The position numbers and the translations under genes are program-made. Below are positions 7,862 to 16,521 of a stretch of 64,000 nt of DNA, piece by piece (positions within the stretch are counted from its first letter, which is position 1; each line of letters starts with the position of its first letter). The stretch comes from Brevibacterium senegalense. GTDB taxonomy: Bacteria > Actinomycetota > Actinomycetes > Actinomycetales > Brevibacteriaceae. The stretch lies in the NCBI RefSeq assembly GCF_000285835.1, contig NZ_HE978600.1, forward strand, positions 447,294 through 511,293, given 5' to 3'. The notes below the pieces were generated by a model. The model ran no database searches, was not told the DNA's origin, and saw nothing but the letters and a program-made list of their open reading frames with translations.

Positions 7862-8530
7862 ATGACGAACACACGCGCATTCCGCACCCTGTCCCTCTCC
7901 GTCGTCGCAGCCGCAGCCCTCACCCTGTCCGCATGCGGTGGCGGCGAGACCGCACCGGAGGAGTCCGAGGCCGCACCGGCCCAGTCGGCCGACTCCGGCG
8001 AGGCCGTCCCCACCGCCGAGTCCACCGAGTCCGCGGACAGCGCGGACTCCTCCGCCGACTCCGCGCAGAGCCGCGGCGGCGACCTGGACGATGCGCGGAC
8101 TGCGGTCCAGACCGCGGAGGACGAGAACGGCGGAACCGCCCACAGCCTCGACTTCGATGACAACGACCTCTGGGAGGTCACCGTCCTGGCGGACGGCACC
8201 GAGTGGGAGTACGACATCAGCACGGACGGTTCCACGATCGAGCGGACCGACGAGGACACCGAGGACGACGCGGACGATCAGCGCGAGCTGGATCAGGCCG
8301 AGGTCACGCTCATCGAGGCGCTCGAGACCGCGCTCGAGGACACGCCCGGCACGATCGACGACATCGATCTGGACGAGGACGACGGCACCCTGCGCTGGGA
8401 CGTGACGGTCTACGCGGAGGACTCGGGCGATGAGCAGGAGATCGACGTCGACGCCGTCTCCGGTGAGGTCCTGGACTCACGCACCGACAGCGACGATGAC
8501 GACGACAGCGACGACGATGATGACGACTGA
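7862..8530 (+). CDS. PepSY-domain lipoprotein
   Basis: A 222-residue exported lipoprotein. The start at 7862 gives a positively charged n-region (MTNTRAFR), a hydrophobic core and the lipobox LSAC; an ORF start 54 nt further up would spoil the signal peptide. A Ser/Glu-rich linker is followed by two PepSY repeats (about residues 75-135 and 145-205) and a poly-Asp tail with runs of 5 and 6 Asp. PepSY domains are thought to act in the cell envelope, for example as protease-inhibitory or sensing modules. The strong acidity could bind cations such as Ca2+ (inference). The promoter carries response-regulator-like half-sites. Confidence 0.8.
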   Translation: MTNTRAFRTLSLSVVAAAALTLSACGGGETAPEESEAAPAQSADSGEAVPTAESTESADSADSSADSAQSRGGDLDDARTAVQTAEDENGGTAHSLDFDDNDLWEVTVLADGTEWEYDISTDGSTIERTDEDTEDDADDQRELDQAEVTLIEALETALEDTPGTIDDIDLDEDDGTLRWDVTVYAEDSGDEQEIDVDAVSGEVLDSRTDSDDDDDSDDDDDD

Positions 8531-8583
8531 GTCGTGAGGATGATGGGTGCGTCACACTGACGCCCCTTCATGACGAAACATGA

Positions 8584-8617
8584 CGGCCCGTGACGCGCGA
8601 AGGCGCGGCACGGGCCG
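8584..8617 (+). terminator. Strong hairpin between the PepSY gene and acs
   Basis: CGGCCCGTG and CACGGGCCG form a perfect 9-bp stem. After one A/G mismatch it continues into CGCGC-GAAG-GCGCG. There is no T tract, so it may be a GC-rich terminator of the upstream gene or a structured part of the acs leader. It also covers the GTG at 8590, which argues against that codon as the acs start. Confidence 0.55.
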
Positions 8618-8670
8618 CCTGTGTGACATCCCGGCGTCGCGGACCCAGGCGCCCGCGATTGGATGGGGGC

Positions 8671-10746
8671 ATGACGGCAGGGACCACGACGGCGACCACG
8701 ACGCAGGCAGACGCAGCAGACCCGGCCCCCACCGCCGGCCCCGGCGGCGCGGCAGAGGACCGCGTCGCGTTCTGGGAGCGGCAGGCCGGGCGGCTCGACT
8801 GGGTCCGCCCCTGGGACACGACGCACACGTTCGCACCACCGCAGCGCATCGGCACCCACGACGACGGCTCCGCGCAGTACTCCGTGCCCCGGATCGAGTG
8901 GTTCTCCGGCGGTCAGCTCAACGCCGCCTACAACTGCGTCGATCGCCACGTGGAGGCGGGCAATGGCGATAAGCCCGCACTCCACTTCGAGGGCGAGCCC
9001 GGCGACCGCCGCACCCTCACGTACCGCGACCTGCAGGAGGAGGTCTCCCGCGCCGCGAACGCGCTCACCGCGCTGGGGATCACAGCCGGCGACCGCGTCG
9101 TCGTCTACCTGCCGGTCATCCCCGAGACCGTCGTCATCACCCTCGCGTGCGCGCGGATCGGCGCGGTCCACTCCCTGGTGTTCGGCGGGTTCAGCGCTGA
9201 TGCGCTGCGGTTCCGCGTCGAGGACACCGGGGCGAAGCTGCTCGTCACCTCCGACGGCCAGTTCCGGCGCGGGCGGGCCGTCCCCGTCAAGGAGGCGGCG
9301 GACCACGCGGTCGCGGGCCTCGACCACGTCGAGCACGTCCTGGTCGTCGAGCGGACCGGGGACGACATCCCCTGGACGGAGGGCCGCGACGTCCGGTGGG
9401 CCGACGCCCTCGCCCAGGCCTCGCCCCACCACGAGCCGCAGCCGTTCGACGCGGAGCATCCGCTCTTCCTCATCTACACCTCCGGCACGACCGGGCGGCC
9501 CAAGGGGCTCCTCCACACGACCGGCGGCTACCTGACCCAGACCGCGTACACGCACGCGCTGCTCTTCGACCTCGTCGCGGAGGAGACGGACGCGGTCAAC
9601 GACCCACAGAAGGTGGCGGACACCGTCCACTGGTGCACCGCGGATCTCGCCTGGGTCACCGCCCACACGTACGAGATCTACGGCCCGCTGCTCAACGGCG
9701 TCACCCAGGTGATCTTCGAGGGCACGCCGCAGCAGCCGCACCCCGGTCGCCACTTCGAGATCATCGAGCGCTACGGCGTCACGACGTACTACACGGCGCC
9801 CACCCTCGTCCGCTCCCACATGGGTGCCTTCGGCTCGCAGCCGCAGCCGGGCGAGCGGCCGGCCGACCGGTGGGACCTCTCCTCGATCCGCCTCGTGGGC
9901 ACCGTGGGCGAGTCCGTGAATCCGGAGGCCTGGACCTGGCTGCGCCGCGAGGTGGGCGGCGGCACTGCACCGGTCATCGACACGTGGTGGCAGTCGGAGA
10001 CCGGATCCTGCATCCTCTCCCCCCGCCCCCGCGACGCGGTCTGGGCCGAGGACGCACCGCACGCCCCCAAGCCCGGCTGCGCGACCCGCCCCCTGCCCGG
10101 CCTGAACGTCCGAGTCGTCGACGAGGACGGGGCGGACACCCCCACCGGTGAACAGGGGCTCCTCGTCGTCGACGGCCTGGGTCCGTCCGCCGCACGCACC
10201 GTGTGGGGCGACCCGCAGCGGTACCTCGACTCGTACTGGGCGCACTTCGGCGAACGGGGCTGGTTCCTCTCCGGCGACGGCGCGCGCAGGGACTCCGACG
10301 GCGACATCACCGTGCTGGGCCGGGTCGACGACGTCATCAACGTCTCCGGCCACCGCCTCTCGACGATCGAGATCGAATCCGCCCTCGTCTCCCACCCGTG
10401 GGTCGTCGAGGCGGGCACCGCCCCCACGCACGACGCGCTGACGGGACACGCCGTCCTCTCCTTCGTCGTCCTCGACCGCGCCGCCGCAGACGTCGATGCG
10501 ACCCGCCTGCGGGACACGCTGCGCGCCCACGTCTCCCAGCGGATCGGCCCGATCGCGAAGCCGGCCCATGTCATCGCCGTGCCCGAGGTCCCCAAGACCC
10601 GGTCGGGCAAGATCATGAGACGACTGCTCACCCAACTGTTCGAGCACACTACGCTCGGAGACACGACGTCGCTGACCAATGCCCACGCGGTGGAGGAGAT
10701 CGCCGGGATCGTCGGGCACCCGCAGGCCGCGGGCGCCCGGTCCTGA
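8671..10746 (+). CDS. acs: Acetyl-CoA synthetase (AMP-forming)
   Basis: A 691-residue adenylate-forming enzyme that converts acetate, ATP and CoA to acetyl-CoA through acetyl-AMP. The order is right: N-terminal cap (WFSGGQLNAAYNCVDRH), P-loop-like YTSGTTGRPKG (about 269-279), DTWWQSETGS, SGDGARRDSDGDI, GRVDDVINVSGHRLST hinge, and the C-terminal PKTRSGKIMRR (about 640-650) whose lysine is the usual acetylation switch. Trp in DTWWQSE fits an acetate/propionate-sized pocket. The ATG at 8671 matches the normal protein length; the longer 718-residue reading starts inside a hairpin. The next gene follows after 50 bp. Confidence 0.92.
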   Translation: MTAGTTTATTTQADAADPAPTAGPGGAAEDRVAFWERQAGRLDWVRPWDTTHTFAPPQRIGTHDDGSAQYSVPRIEWFSGGQLNAAYNCVDRHVEAGNGDKPALHFEGEPGDRRTLTYRDLQEEVSRAANALTALGITAGDRVVVYLPVIPETVVITLACARIGAVHSLVFGGFSADALRFRVEDTGAKLLVTSDGQFRRGRAVPVKEAADHAVAGLDHVEHVLVVERTGDDIPWTEGRDVRWADALAQASPHHEPQPFDAEHPLFLIYTSGTTGRPKGLLHTTGGYLTQTAYTHALLFDLVAEETDAVNDPQKVADTVHWCTADLAWVTAHTYEIYGPLLNGVTQVIFEGTPQQPHPGRHFEIIERYGVTTYYTAPTLVRSHMGAFGSQPQPGERPADRWDLSSIRLVGTVGESVNPEAWTWLRREVGGGTAPVIDTWWQSETGSCILSPRPRDAVWAEDAPHAPKPGCATRPLPGLNVRVVDEDGADTPTGEQGLLVVDGLGPSAARTVWGDPQRYLDSYWAHFGERGWFLSGDGARRDSDGDITVLGRVDDVINVSGHRLSTIEIESALVSHPWVVEAGTAPTHDALTGHAVLSFVVLDRAAADVDATRLRDTLRAHVSQRIGPIAKPAHVIAVPEVPKTRSGKIMRRLLTQLFEHTTLGDTTSLTNAHAVEEIAGIVGHPQAAGARS

Positions 10747-10796
10747 CGACGTCTCCCCGTCCGTCCGGCACCGTTCACGAGAGGCAGGAACCCCTT

Positions 10797-12104
10797 TTGT
10801 CCGACCACCAGTTCGGCTTCCGCACCCGCGCCCTGCACGCCGGCGGCGTGCCCGACGCGGTGCACGGCTCGCGCGCCGTGCCGATCCACCAGACCACGTC
10901 GTACGTCTTCAAGGACGCGGACGACGCCGCGAACCTCTTCGCGCTGCAGAAGTACGGGAACATCTACTCGCGCATCAGCAACCCCACGGTCGCGGCGTTC
11001 GAGGAGCGCATCGCCAGCCTGGAGGGCGGGATCGGGGCGGTCGCCACGGCCTCGGGCATGTCCGCCGAGTTCCTCGTCTTCGCCGCGCTCGCGCAGTCCG
11101 GCGACCACATCGTCGCGTCCTCCCAGCTCTACGGCGGCACCGTCACCCAGCTGGACGTGACCCTGCGCCGGTTCGGCATCGACACGACGTTCGTCGACGG
11201 CACGGACCCCGCGGACTTCGAAGCCGCCCTGCGTCCGGAGACCCGCGCGGTCTACACGGAGCTCATCGCGAACCCGTCGTCGGAGATCGCGGACCTCGAG
11301 GGCCTGGCACGGGTGGCGCACGGCGCGGACATCCCGCTCATCGTCGACGCGACGCTCAACACCCCCTACCTGTGCCGTCCGATCGAGCACGGCGCGGACA
11401 TCGTCATCCACTCCGCCACCAAGTTCCTGGGCGGGCATGGGACCACGCTGGGCGGCGTCATCGTGGAGTCCGGCCGCTTCGACTGGGGCAACGGGAAGTT
11501 CCCCCTCATGACGGAGCCTGTGCCCACGTACAACGACCTGTCGTGGTGGGACAACTTCGGCGAGTTCGGCTTCCTCACCCGCCTGCGCTCCGAGCAGCTG
11601 CGCGACATCGGTCCGGCTCTGTCCCCGCAGTCCGCGTGGCAGCTGCTCCAGGGTGTCGAGACCCTGCCGCAGCGCATGGACGAGCACGTGGCGAACGCGC
11701 AGCGCGTCGCGGAATGGCTCGAGGCGGACCCCCGGATCGCGTACGTCAACTACTCCGGGCTGCCGTCGCACCCGCACCACGAGCGGGCCAAGAAGTACCT
11801 GACGTCCGCCGGGTCCGTCTTCTCCTTCGGCGTCGCCGCCGCGGGCGGACGCGACGGACGCGCCGTGGGCGAGACGTTCATCGGCAGCCTGCAGTTGGCC
11901 TCGCATCTGGCCAACGTGGGCGACTCACGGACCCTCGTCCTGCACCCGGCCTCGACGACGCACCAGCAGCTGAGCGCCGCGCAGCTGGAGGCCGGCGGTG
12001 TGAACCCGGACCTCATCCGCATCTCCGTGGGACTCGAGGACATCGATGACATCCTGTGGGATCTGGACCAGGCACTGACCGCCGCCGCGGAAGGAGTGGA
12101 GTGA
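10797..12104 (+). CDS. metY: O-acetylhomoserine sulfhydrylase (MetY)
   Basis: A 435-residue PLP enzyme of the Cys/Met metabolism family. It makes homocysteine from O-acetylhomoserine and sulfide, the direct-sulfhydrylation route to methionine. The length, the YGNIYSRISNPT segment, GSQLYGGT-like substrate loop and HSATKFLGGHGTT with the Schiff-base lysine near residue 209 match MetY rather than the shorter MetB/MetC. The start is taken as TTG at 10797, with AGGCAGGAA 7 nt upstream and the conserved DHQFGFRTRALHAGG directly after it; no ATG fits. A CoA-binding protein gene follows, a common pairing. Confidence 0.92.
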   Translation: MSDHQFGFRTRALHAGGVPDAVHGSRAVPIHQTTSYVFKDADDAANLFALQKYGNIYSRISNPTVAAFEERIASLEGGIGAVATASGMSAEFLVFAALAQSGDHIVASSQLYGGTVTQLDVTLRRFGIDTTFVDGTDPADFEAALRPETRAVYTELIANPSSEIADLEGLARVAHGADIPLIVDATLNTPYLCRPIEHGADIVIHSATKFLGGHGTTLGGVIVESGRFDWGNGKFPLMTEPVPTYNDLSWWDNFGEFGFLTRLRSEQLRDIGPALSPQSAWQLLQGVETLPQRMDEHVANAQRVAEWLEADPRIAYVNYSGLPSHPHHERAKKYLTSAGSVFSFGVAAAGGRDGRAVGETFIGSLQLASHLANVGDSRTLVLHPASTTHQQLSAAQLEAGGVNPDLIRISVGLEDIDDILWDLDQALTAAAEGVE

Positions 12105-12106
12105 CG

Positions 12107-12604
12107 ATGACGGAGACGACCGCACGCACATGGGAGGGCCCGTCCGCCGGTGAACGCCTGCGGATGCTGAAGAACGCGCAGTCGATCGCGATCGTGGGTG
12201 CCTCCGCGAAGCCCGCGCGCGCCTCGAACTTCGTGGGCACGTACCTGCTGTCCTCGTCGTCCTTCCGGGTGTACTTCATCAACCCGCGCGAGAAGGAGAT
12301 CCTGGGCCGGCCGGTCTACGCCTCGCTCGAGGACCTGCCGGAGGTGCCGGACATCGTCGACGTGTTCCGCAAGCACGACGACCTGCCGGAGGTCGCGCGG
12401 GAGGCCGTGGCGATCGGTGCGCAGACCCTCTGGATCCAGTTGGGCCTGTGGAACGAGGAGGCCGCACGCATCGCACAGGACGGCGGGCTGGACGTCGTCA
12501 TGGACCGCTGCGTCAAGATCGAGCACGCACGGTTCCACGGCGGCCTCAACCTGGCCGGCTTCAACACCGGGGTCATCTCCTCCAAGCGCCAGACGCTGGA
12601 CTGA
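12107..12604 (+). CDS. CoA-binding (YccU-like) protein
   Basis: A 165-residue single-domain Rossmann-fold CoA-binding protein. The N-terminal loop IAIVGASAKPARASNFVGTYL, the VYFINPRE strand and the C-terminal MDRCVKIEHARFHG with its Cys and His are typical. The biochemical role of the family is not established; many actinobacteria keep it next to metY, which hints at a link with methionine or CoA metabolism. The ATG at 12107 is 10 nt from AAGGAG; a GTG at 12101, overlapping the metY stop, is possible in the same frame. Confidence 0.85.
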   Translation: MTETTARTWEGPSAGERLRMLKNAQSIAIVGASAKPARASNFVGTYLLSSSSFRVYFINPREKEILGRPVYASLEDLPEVPDIVDVFRKHDDLPEVAREAVAIGAQTLWIQLGLWNEEAARIAQDGGLDVVMDRCVKIEHARFHGGLNLAGFNTGVISSKRQTLD

Positions 12605-12632
12605 TCGGCCCTCCCGCGCACGCGTCGAGGGC

Positions 12633-13766
12633 GTGACCGAGACGAGTGCCGTGAGCTCACCAACGGGCGGCCTGCGCCGCCGTATCGCGATCCTGCTGCG
12701 AAGGCCGGAGGTCACGACGGATGCGCTCCAGATCGTCAAGAGCGTCGTCGCCGCCACCCTGGCCTGGTGGCTGGCGGTCGAGGTCCTCGAGTCCCAGATG
12801 CCGTTCCTGGCGCCCTGGGTGGCGCTGCTGACCGTCTATCCGACGGTGTACCAGTCCCTGCGACGCGGCGCCCAGACGACGGTCGCGTCGTGGGCCGGTG
12901 TGGGCGTCTCGTTCGTGATCGGGCACTTCCTGGGCGTCGGTCTCTGGACCTTCGCCTTGGCGATCGTCGTGGGGACGGCGGCGTCCAGGATCCCGTGGAT
13001 CCGCGACGAGGGCGTCGCGATCGCCACGACCTCCGTCTTCGTCCTGGGAGACGGCTTCACCCAGCAGCAGCCCATGCTGCTGGACCGGATCATCGAGGTG
13101 GCCGTGGGCGCCGCGGTCGGCCTCCTCATCAACCTCCTCCTCATCCCGCCGCTGCGCGATCGGCAGGCCTCACGGTACGTCGACCACATCAATCTGCGCA
13201 TGGGACGGGTCCTCATCGACATGGCCGATGCGTTCCGGGATTCGTGGGACACGGACGATGCGGAGTCGTGGGCGGAGGAGATCCAGTCGATGACGGACGA
13301 CCTCTCGACCGCCTGGGAATCCGTGCGCAGCGCCCACGAGAGCCGCCGTGCCAATCCGCGGCTGCGCATGCTCCGCTCGAGGACCGCGCGGACGTCGACC
13401 GAACGCGCCGACTACGGAGAGATCCTCGCCCGGGTGGACGAGGGCGTCTCCCATCTGCGACATCTGGTCCGCACGCTGCGCGACGCAGCGCACTCCGAGG
13501 GCGAATGGGACACTCGGTTCCGCGAGGCGTGGGCGGGCATCGTCCGCGACGCGGGACACGCCATCGCGGATCCCGACAGTGAGGTCGAACCGATCGACGA
13601 ACGGCTGGAGGGACTCTCGACCGAACTGTCGCAGGACCGCTCGCTGCCCCAGCGCACCTGGCCTCTCTACGGCTCCCTCATCACGAGCATGCGGCACATC
13701 GCCCGCGTCGTCGACGACGTCGCCTCCGCCCGGGAGGCCCGCGAGTCAGGCCCGACCGGCACCTGA
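12633..13766 (+). CDS. FUSC/aromatic-acid-exporter-like membrane protein
   Basis: A 377-residue protein with an N-terminal membrane domain of about five or six segments (residues 25-180, including LAWWLAVEVLE and WVALLTVYPTVYQSL) and a long helical cytoplasmic domain. This is the half-size FUSC/ArAE arrangement found in Gram-positive bacteria. Relatives are thought to export aromatic or organic acids; the substrate here is unknown. The start is a GTG at 12633 with GAGG just before it. The 3' end, including the stop, is folded into a long terminator stem. Confidence 0.75.
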   Translation: MTETSAVSSPTGGLRRRIAILLRRPEVTTDALQIVKSVVAATLAWWLAVEVLESQMPFLAPWVALLTVYPTVYQSLRRGAQTTVASWAGVGVSFVIGHFLGVGLWTFALAIVVGTAASRIPWIRDEGVAIATTSVFVLGDGFTQQQPMLLDRIIEVAVGAAVGLLINLLLIPPLRDRQASRYVDHINLRMGRVLIDMADAFRDSWDTDDAESWAEEIQSMTDDLSTAWESVRSAHESRRANPRLRMLRSRTARTSTERADYGEILARVDEGVSHLRHLVRTLRDAAHSEGEWDTRFREAWAGIVRDAGHAIADPDSEVEPIDERLEGLSTELSQDRSLPQRTWPLYGSLITSMRHIARVVDDVASAREARESGPTGT

Positions 13767-13779
13767 CGCGGGCCTCCCG
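13731..13779. terminator. Bidirectional terminator between convergent genes
   Basis: CGGGAGGCCCGC and GCGGGCCTCCCG form a perfect 12-bp stem. After a GA bulge it continues with GTCAGG/CCTGAC around an 11-nt loop. It covers the last codons and stop of the FUSC gene and ends 22 bp before the SPFH gene stop on the other strand, so it can serve both transcripts. Confidence 0.8.
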
Positions 13780-13780
13780 T

Positions 13781-13812
13781 TCACGGCTGGTGGGGCGCGC
13801 TCACGGCTGGTG
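13781..13812. repeat. Tandem duplication of the SPFH gene 3' end
   Basis: TCACGGCTGGTG occurs at 13781-13792 and 13801-13812, a 20-bp period. On the minus strand this repeats the last codons (CAC CAG CCG) together with the TGA stop. Confidence 0.7.
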
Positions 13813-14985
13813 CGGCGGCTGCGGCGGGATGCCGCGCTGCTGCTGGTCCTGCACCCACTGCTGGGCGCGCTGCGCCAGGTCGCGGGGCTGTCCCTGCCGC
13901 TGGCCCTGGCCCTGCTGCTGCGAGGACTGCTGGCGGGACCGCTCGACCTGCTGCTGCGCCTCCTGCGCCTGCTGCTGCGCCTGCTGCCGAGCGCGCGCCG
14001 CGCGGCGCGAGGCCTCCTGAGCGGACTGCTCCTCCCAGTCGTCCGCCATCGCGGTGCCCCTCTCGTTCGCCTGAGCGGAGAAGAGGGTGTTGCGGATCTC
14101 CCCCATCATCTCGCCCAGACCGCCCGGGTTCGACGGCATGAAGAGGACGTTCGAGCGGCCACCGCGGGCCACCTCCTGCATCGCGTCGAAGTACTGGGTC
14201 ATCATGAGCAGCTGCTCTGCGGAGTCGCTGATGCCCACCTCACTGAGGCGCTCGTACTGCACCGCGATGCCGTCCGCGATCGCCTTGCGCTGGGCGGCGA
14301 CGCCCTCACCGTGCAGGCGCATCGCCTCGGCATCCGCCTCCGCCTGCGTGACGCGCTTGATCTTGTCCGCCTCCGCCAGCGACTGCGCGGCCACGCGGTC
14401 GCGCTGGGCGGCGTTGATCGAGTTCATCGAATCGCGCACCCGCGAATCCGGCGAGATGTCCGTCACGAGGGTGTTGACGATGCGGAAGCCGTACGCGGCC
14501 ATCGACTGCGAGAGGCGCTGCTCGACGTTGTGCGCGATGTCGTCCTTCGACTCGAACGCGGAGTCGAGGGTGAGGGAGGACAGGGCCGACCGGACCGTAT
14601 CGAACACGTACGAGCGGATCTGCTCCTCCGGGTTCGCCAGTCGGTAGTACGCGTCGACGACGCTGTCCTCGCCCACGACGTACTGGACGGCGACGGGGAC
14701 GTTCACGAAGACGTTGTCCTTCGTCTTCGACTCGATGTCGACGCCCAGTTGCTGGACGCGCAGCGAGATGGGCTTCGTGGTCGTCTCGATGAACGGCGCC
14801 TTCGTGTTGAGGCCCGGTCGCGCGACCTTCTTGAACTTGCCGAACCGCTCGACGATCACGTTCTCCTGCGTCTTCACGGTGAAGAAGATCGAGGTCCGCA
14901 GACCGCCGAACAGCAGGGCCGCCACGATGATGACGGCGATGATGAGGACGACGGCACCGATGCCCAGTCCGAGAATGGCTTCCAT
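13801..14985 (-). CDS. SPFH/Band 7 (stomatin-like) membrane protein
   Basis: A 394-residue protein with one N-terminal membrane segment (about residues 5-28), a Band 7/SPFH domain (about 30-220, with ERFGKFKKVARPGLN), a helical coiled-coil region rich in AEADKIKR-type repeats, and a Gln/Arg-rich, probably disordered tail (from about 320). Such proteins form oligomeric membrane scaffolds and may control protease or membrane organisation. No NfeD partner gene is next to it. The ATG at 14985 has a ribosome-site-like GGAG. It ends at a duplicated stop region. A flotillin-type SPFH gene lies elsewhere in the window (39978). Confidence 0.87.
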   Translation of the reverse strand: MEAILGLGIGAVVLIIAVIIVAALLFGGLRTSIFFTVKTQENVIVERFGKFKKVARPGLNTKAPFIETTTKPISLRVQQLGVDIESKTKDNVFVNVPVAVQYVVGEDSVVDAYYRLANPEEQIRSYVFDTVRSALSSLTLDSAFESKDDIAHNVEQRLSQSMAAYGFRIVNTLVTDISPDSRVRDSMNSINAAQRDRVAAQSLAEADKIKRVTQAEADAEAMRLHGEGVAAQRKAIADGIAVQYERLSEVGISDSAEQLLMMTQYFDAMQEVARGGRSNVLFMPSNPGGLGEMMGEIRNTLFSAQANERGTAMADDWEEQSAQEASRRAARARQQAQQQAQEAQQQVERSRQQSSQQQGQGQRQGQPRDLAQRAQQWVQDQQQRGIPPQPPHQP

Positions 14986-15013
14986 GGCGTGCTCCTGGTG
15001 GGTCGTGCGGCGG

Positions 15014-15511
15014 TCAGTTCAGTGCGGCGACTGCGGCGTCGTAGTCCGGCTCCTGACCGATCTCCGGCACCTGCTCCGTGTGGAGGACCGTTCCGTCCGC
15101 ATCGAGGACGACGACGGCGCGGGACAGCAGACCGGCCAGCGGGCCGTCGTTCTGCACGAGGCCGTAGTCCTCGCCGAACGTGGAACGGAAGGCGGACCCC
15201 ATCGTCACGTTCTCGATGCCCTCGGCACCGCAGAAGCGGGCCTGCGCGAACGGCAGGTCCTTCGAGACGCACACGACGGTCGTGCCCTCCAGGGAGGCGG
15301 CGCGCTCGTTGAACTCGCGGACGCTCGCGGCGCACACGCCGGTGTCCACGCTGGGGAAGATGTTGAGGACGACCCGGGAGCCTGCGAGGCCCCGGGCGGT
15401 GACGTCGGAGAGGTCGGTGCCCACGAGCGTGAAGTCGGGTGCCGTCTCACCGACGGCGGGCAGCTCGCCGCTGGTCGTGACGGGTGTTCCGCGAAATGTG
15501 ATGTCAGCCAT
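15014..15511 (-). CDS. tpx: Thiol peroxidase, atypical 2-Cys peroxiredoxin
   Basis: A 165-residue cytoplasmic peroxiredoxin that reduces lipid and hydrogen peroxides using thioredoxin. The peroxidatic cysteine is C60 in FPSVDTGVC and the resolving cysteine is C94 in ARFC, the spacing of Tpx. Full family length. The ATG at 15511, with AAAGGA upstream, is preferred to a start 18 nt earlier. The gene is divergent from the siderophore-interacting protein gene, and iron and peroxide stress are often linked, but a shared regulator is not evident. Confidence 0.93.
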   Translation of the reverse strand: MADITFRGTPVTTSGELPAVGETAPDFTLVGTDLSDVTARGLAGSRVVLNIFPSVDTGVCAASVREFNERAASLEGTTVVCVSKDLPFAQARFCGAEGIENVTMGSAFRSTFGEDYGLVQNDGPLAGLLSRAVVVLDADGTVLHTEQVPEIGQEPDYDAAVAALN

Positions 15512-15639
15512 GTGCCCATCCTTTCGCACCCTCAGGCACGAGGCAACCCGAGGTGAGGGTCGACTAACCTGCTGGGCTAGGGTGGCGAGCGCACTCCGCG
15601 CGGCACCGCGCGGCCGCCCCGTTCGAAGGAGCTCCTCGT

Positions 15640-16470
15640 ATGACCGAGCAGACCCGCCCCGCCCGTCCGCCCCGCCCGCAGCACGTCATGGAGGTGCTCT
15701 CCCGCACTGAGCTGGGCCCGTCCCTGGTCCGCCTGGAGCTGGGCGGGGAGGGCTTCTCCACCTTCCCGGAGACGCCCAGCACGGATGCGTACGTGAAGAT
15801 CGTGTTCGCGAAGCCAGAGCTGGGGCTGGAGCCCCCTTACGACCTCGCGGCCCTGCGCGAGACCCTGCCGGGTGAGGACATCCCCGTGACCCGGACGTAC
15901 ACGGTCCGCTCCGTCGACCGCGCGGCCGGGACGCTCGCCCTCGATTTCGTCGTGCACGGCGACGAGGGACTGGCCGGCCCCTGGGCGCGCGACGCCCAGC
16001 CAGGCGACCGCGTCGCGTTCATGGGTCCCGGCGGCGCGTACAGTCCCGATCCGCAGGCGGACTGGCATCTGCTGGCCGGCGACCTGTCCGCGGTCCCCGC
16101 GATCGCCGCCGCCCTCGAGGCGATGCCGGATGACGCGCGGGGGCTGGCCTTCCTCGTCATCGATTCCGAGGCGGACCGCCTCGAGCTGACCGCGCCGCAG
16201 GGAGTCGAGGTCGTCTGGACGACCGGCGCGCAGGGCGGCGCGGCGACCGAGCTGCTGTCCACCGTCATGCAGTCGCGGCCGTGGCCGGAGGGTCGTGTGC
16301 AGGTCTTCGCCCATGGCGAGCGGGAGTCCATCAAGCTGGTGCGCCGCCTGCTCAAGGAGCGCGGGATCGAGCGCGATCAGATCTCGATCTCCGGCTACTG
16401 GGCCCACGGCCGCACCGAGGACCGCTTCCAGTCGGAGAAGCGCGAGCCGATCGGGAAGATCGGGGACTGA
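15640..16470 (+). CDS. Siderophore-interacting protein (ferric-siderophore reductase)
   Basis: A 276-residue FAD-containing reductase of the SIP/ViuB family. It releases iron from imported ferric siderophores in the cytoplasm using NAD(P)H. The flavin-binding RTYTVRS (85-91), the following LDFVVHG and GPGGAY segments, and the C-terminal [10 protein letters not shown] are family signatures. AAGGAG lies 8 nt before the ATG. An imperfect dyad upstream (15564-15580) is not a convincing DtxR box. No siderophore synthesis or ABC uptake genes are adjacent. Confidence 0.9.
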   Translation: MTEQTRPARPPRPQHVMEVLSRTELGPSLVRLELGGEGFSTFPETPSTDAYVKIVFAKPELGLEPPYDLAALRETLPGEDIPVTRTYTVRSVDRAAGTLALDFVVHGDEGLAGPWARDAQPGDRVAFMGPGGAYSPDPQADWHLLAGDLSAVPAIAAALEAMPDDARGLAFLVIDSEADRLELTAPQGVEVVWTTGAQGGAATELLSTVMQSRPWPEGRVQVFAHGERESIKLVRRLLKERGIERDQISISGYWAHGRTEDRFQSEKREPIGKIGD

Positions 16471-16521
16471 CATCCATGGGCGCATCGCGCCTGTGGCCGA
16501 CCGGAGCCCCCTGACCGGGGC

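Noticed and set aside
10747..10796. Possible SAM riboswitch before metY
   Set aside because: The gap is only 50 bp and shows no conserved SAM-riboswitch helices.
15564..15580. DtxR/IdeR iron box before the siderophore-interacting protein gene (CTAACC-TGCTG-GGCTAG)
   Set aside because: The dyad has one mismatch and the wrong half-site spacing compared with the 19-bp DtxR/IdeR consensus; kept only as a weak possibility.
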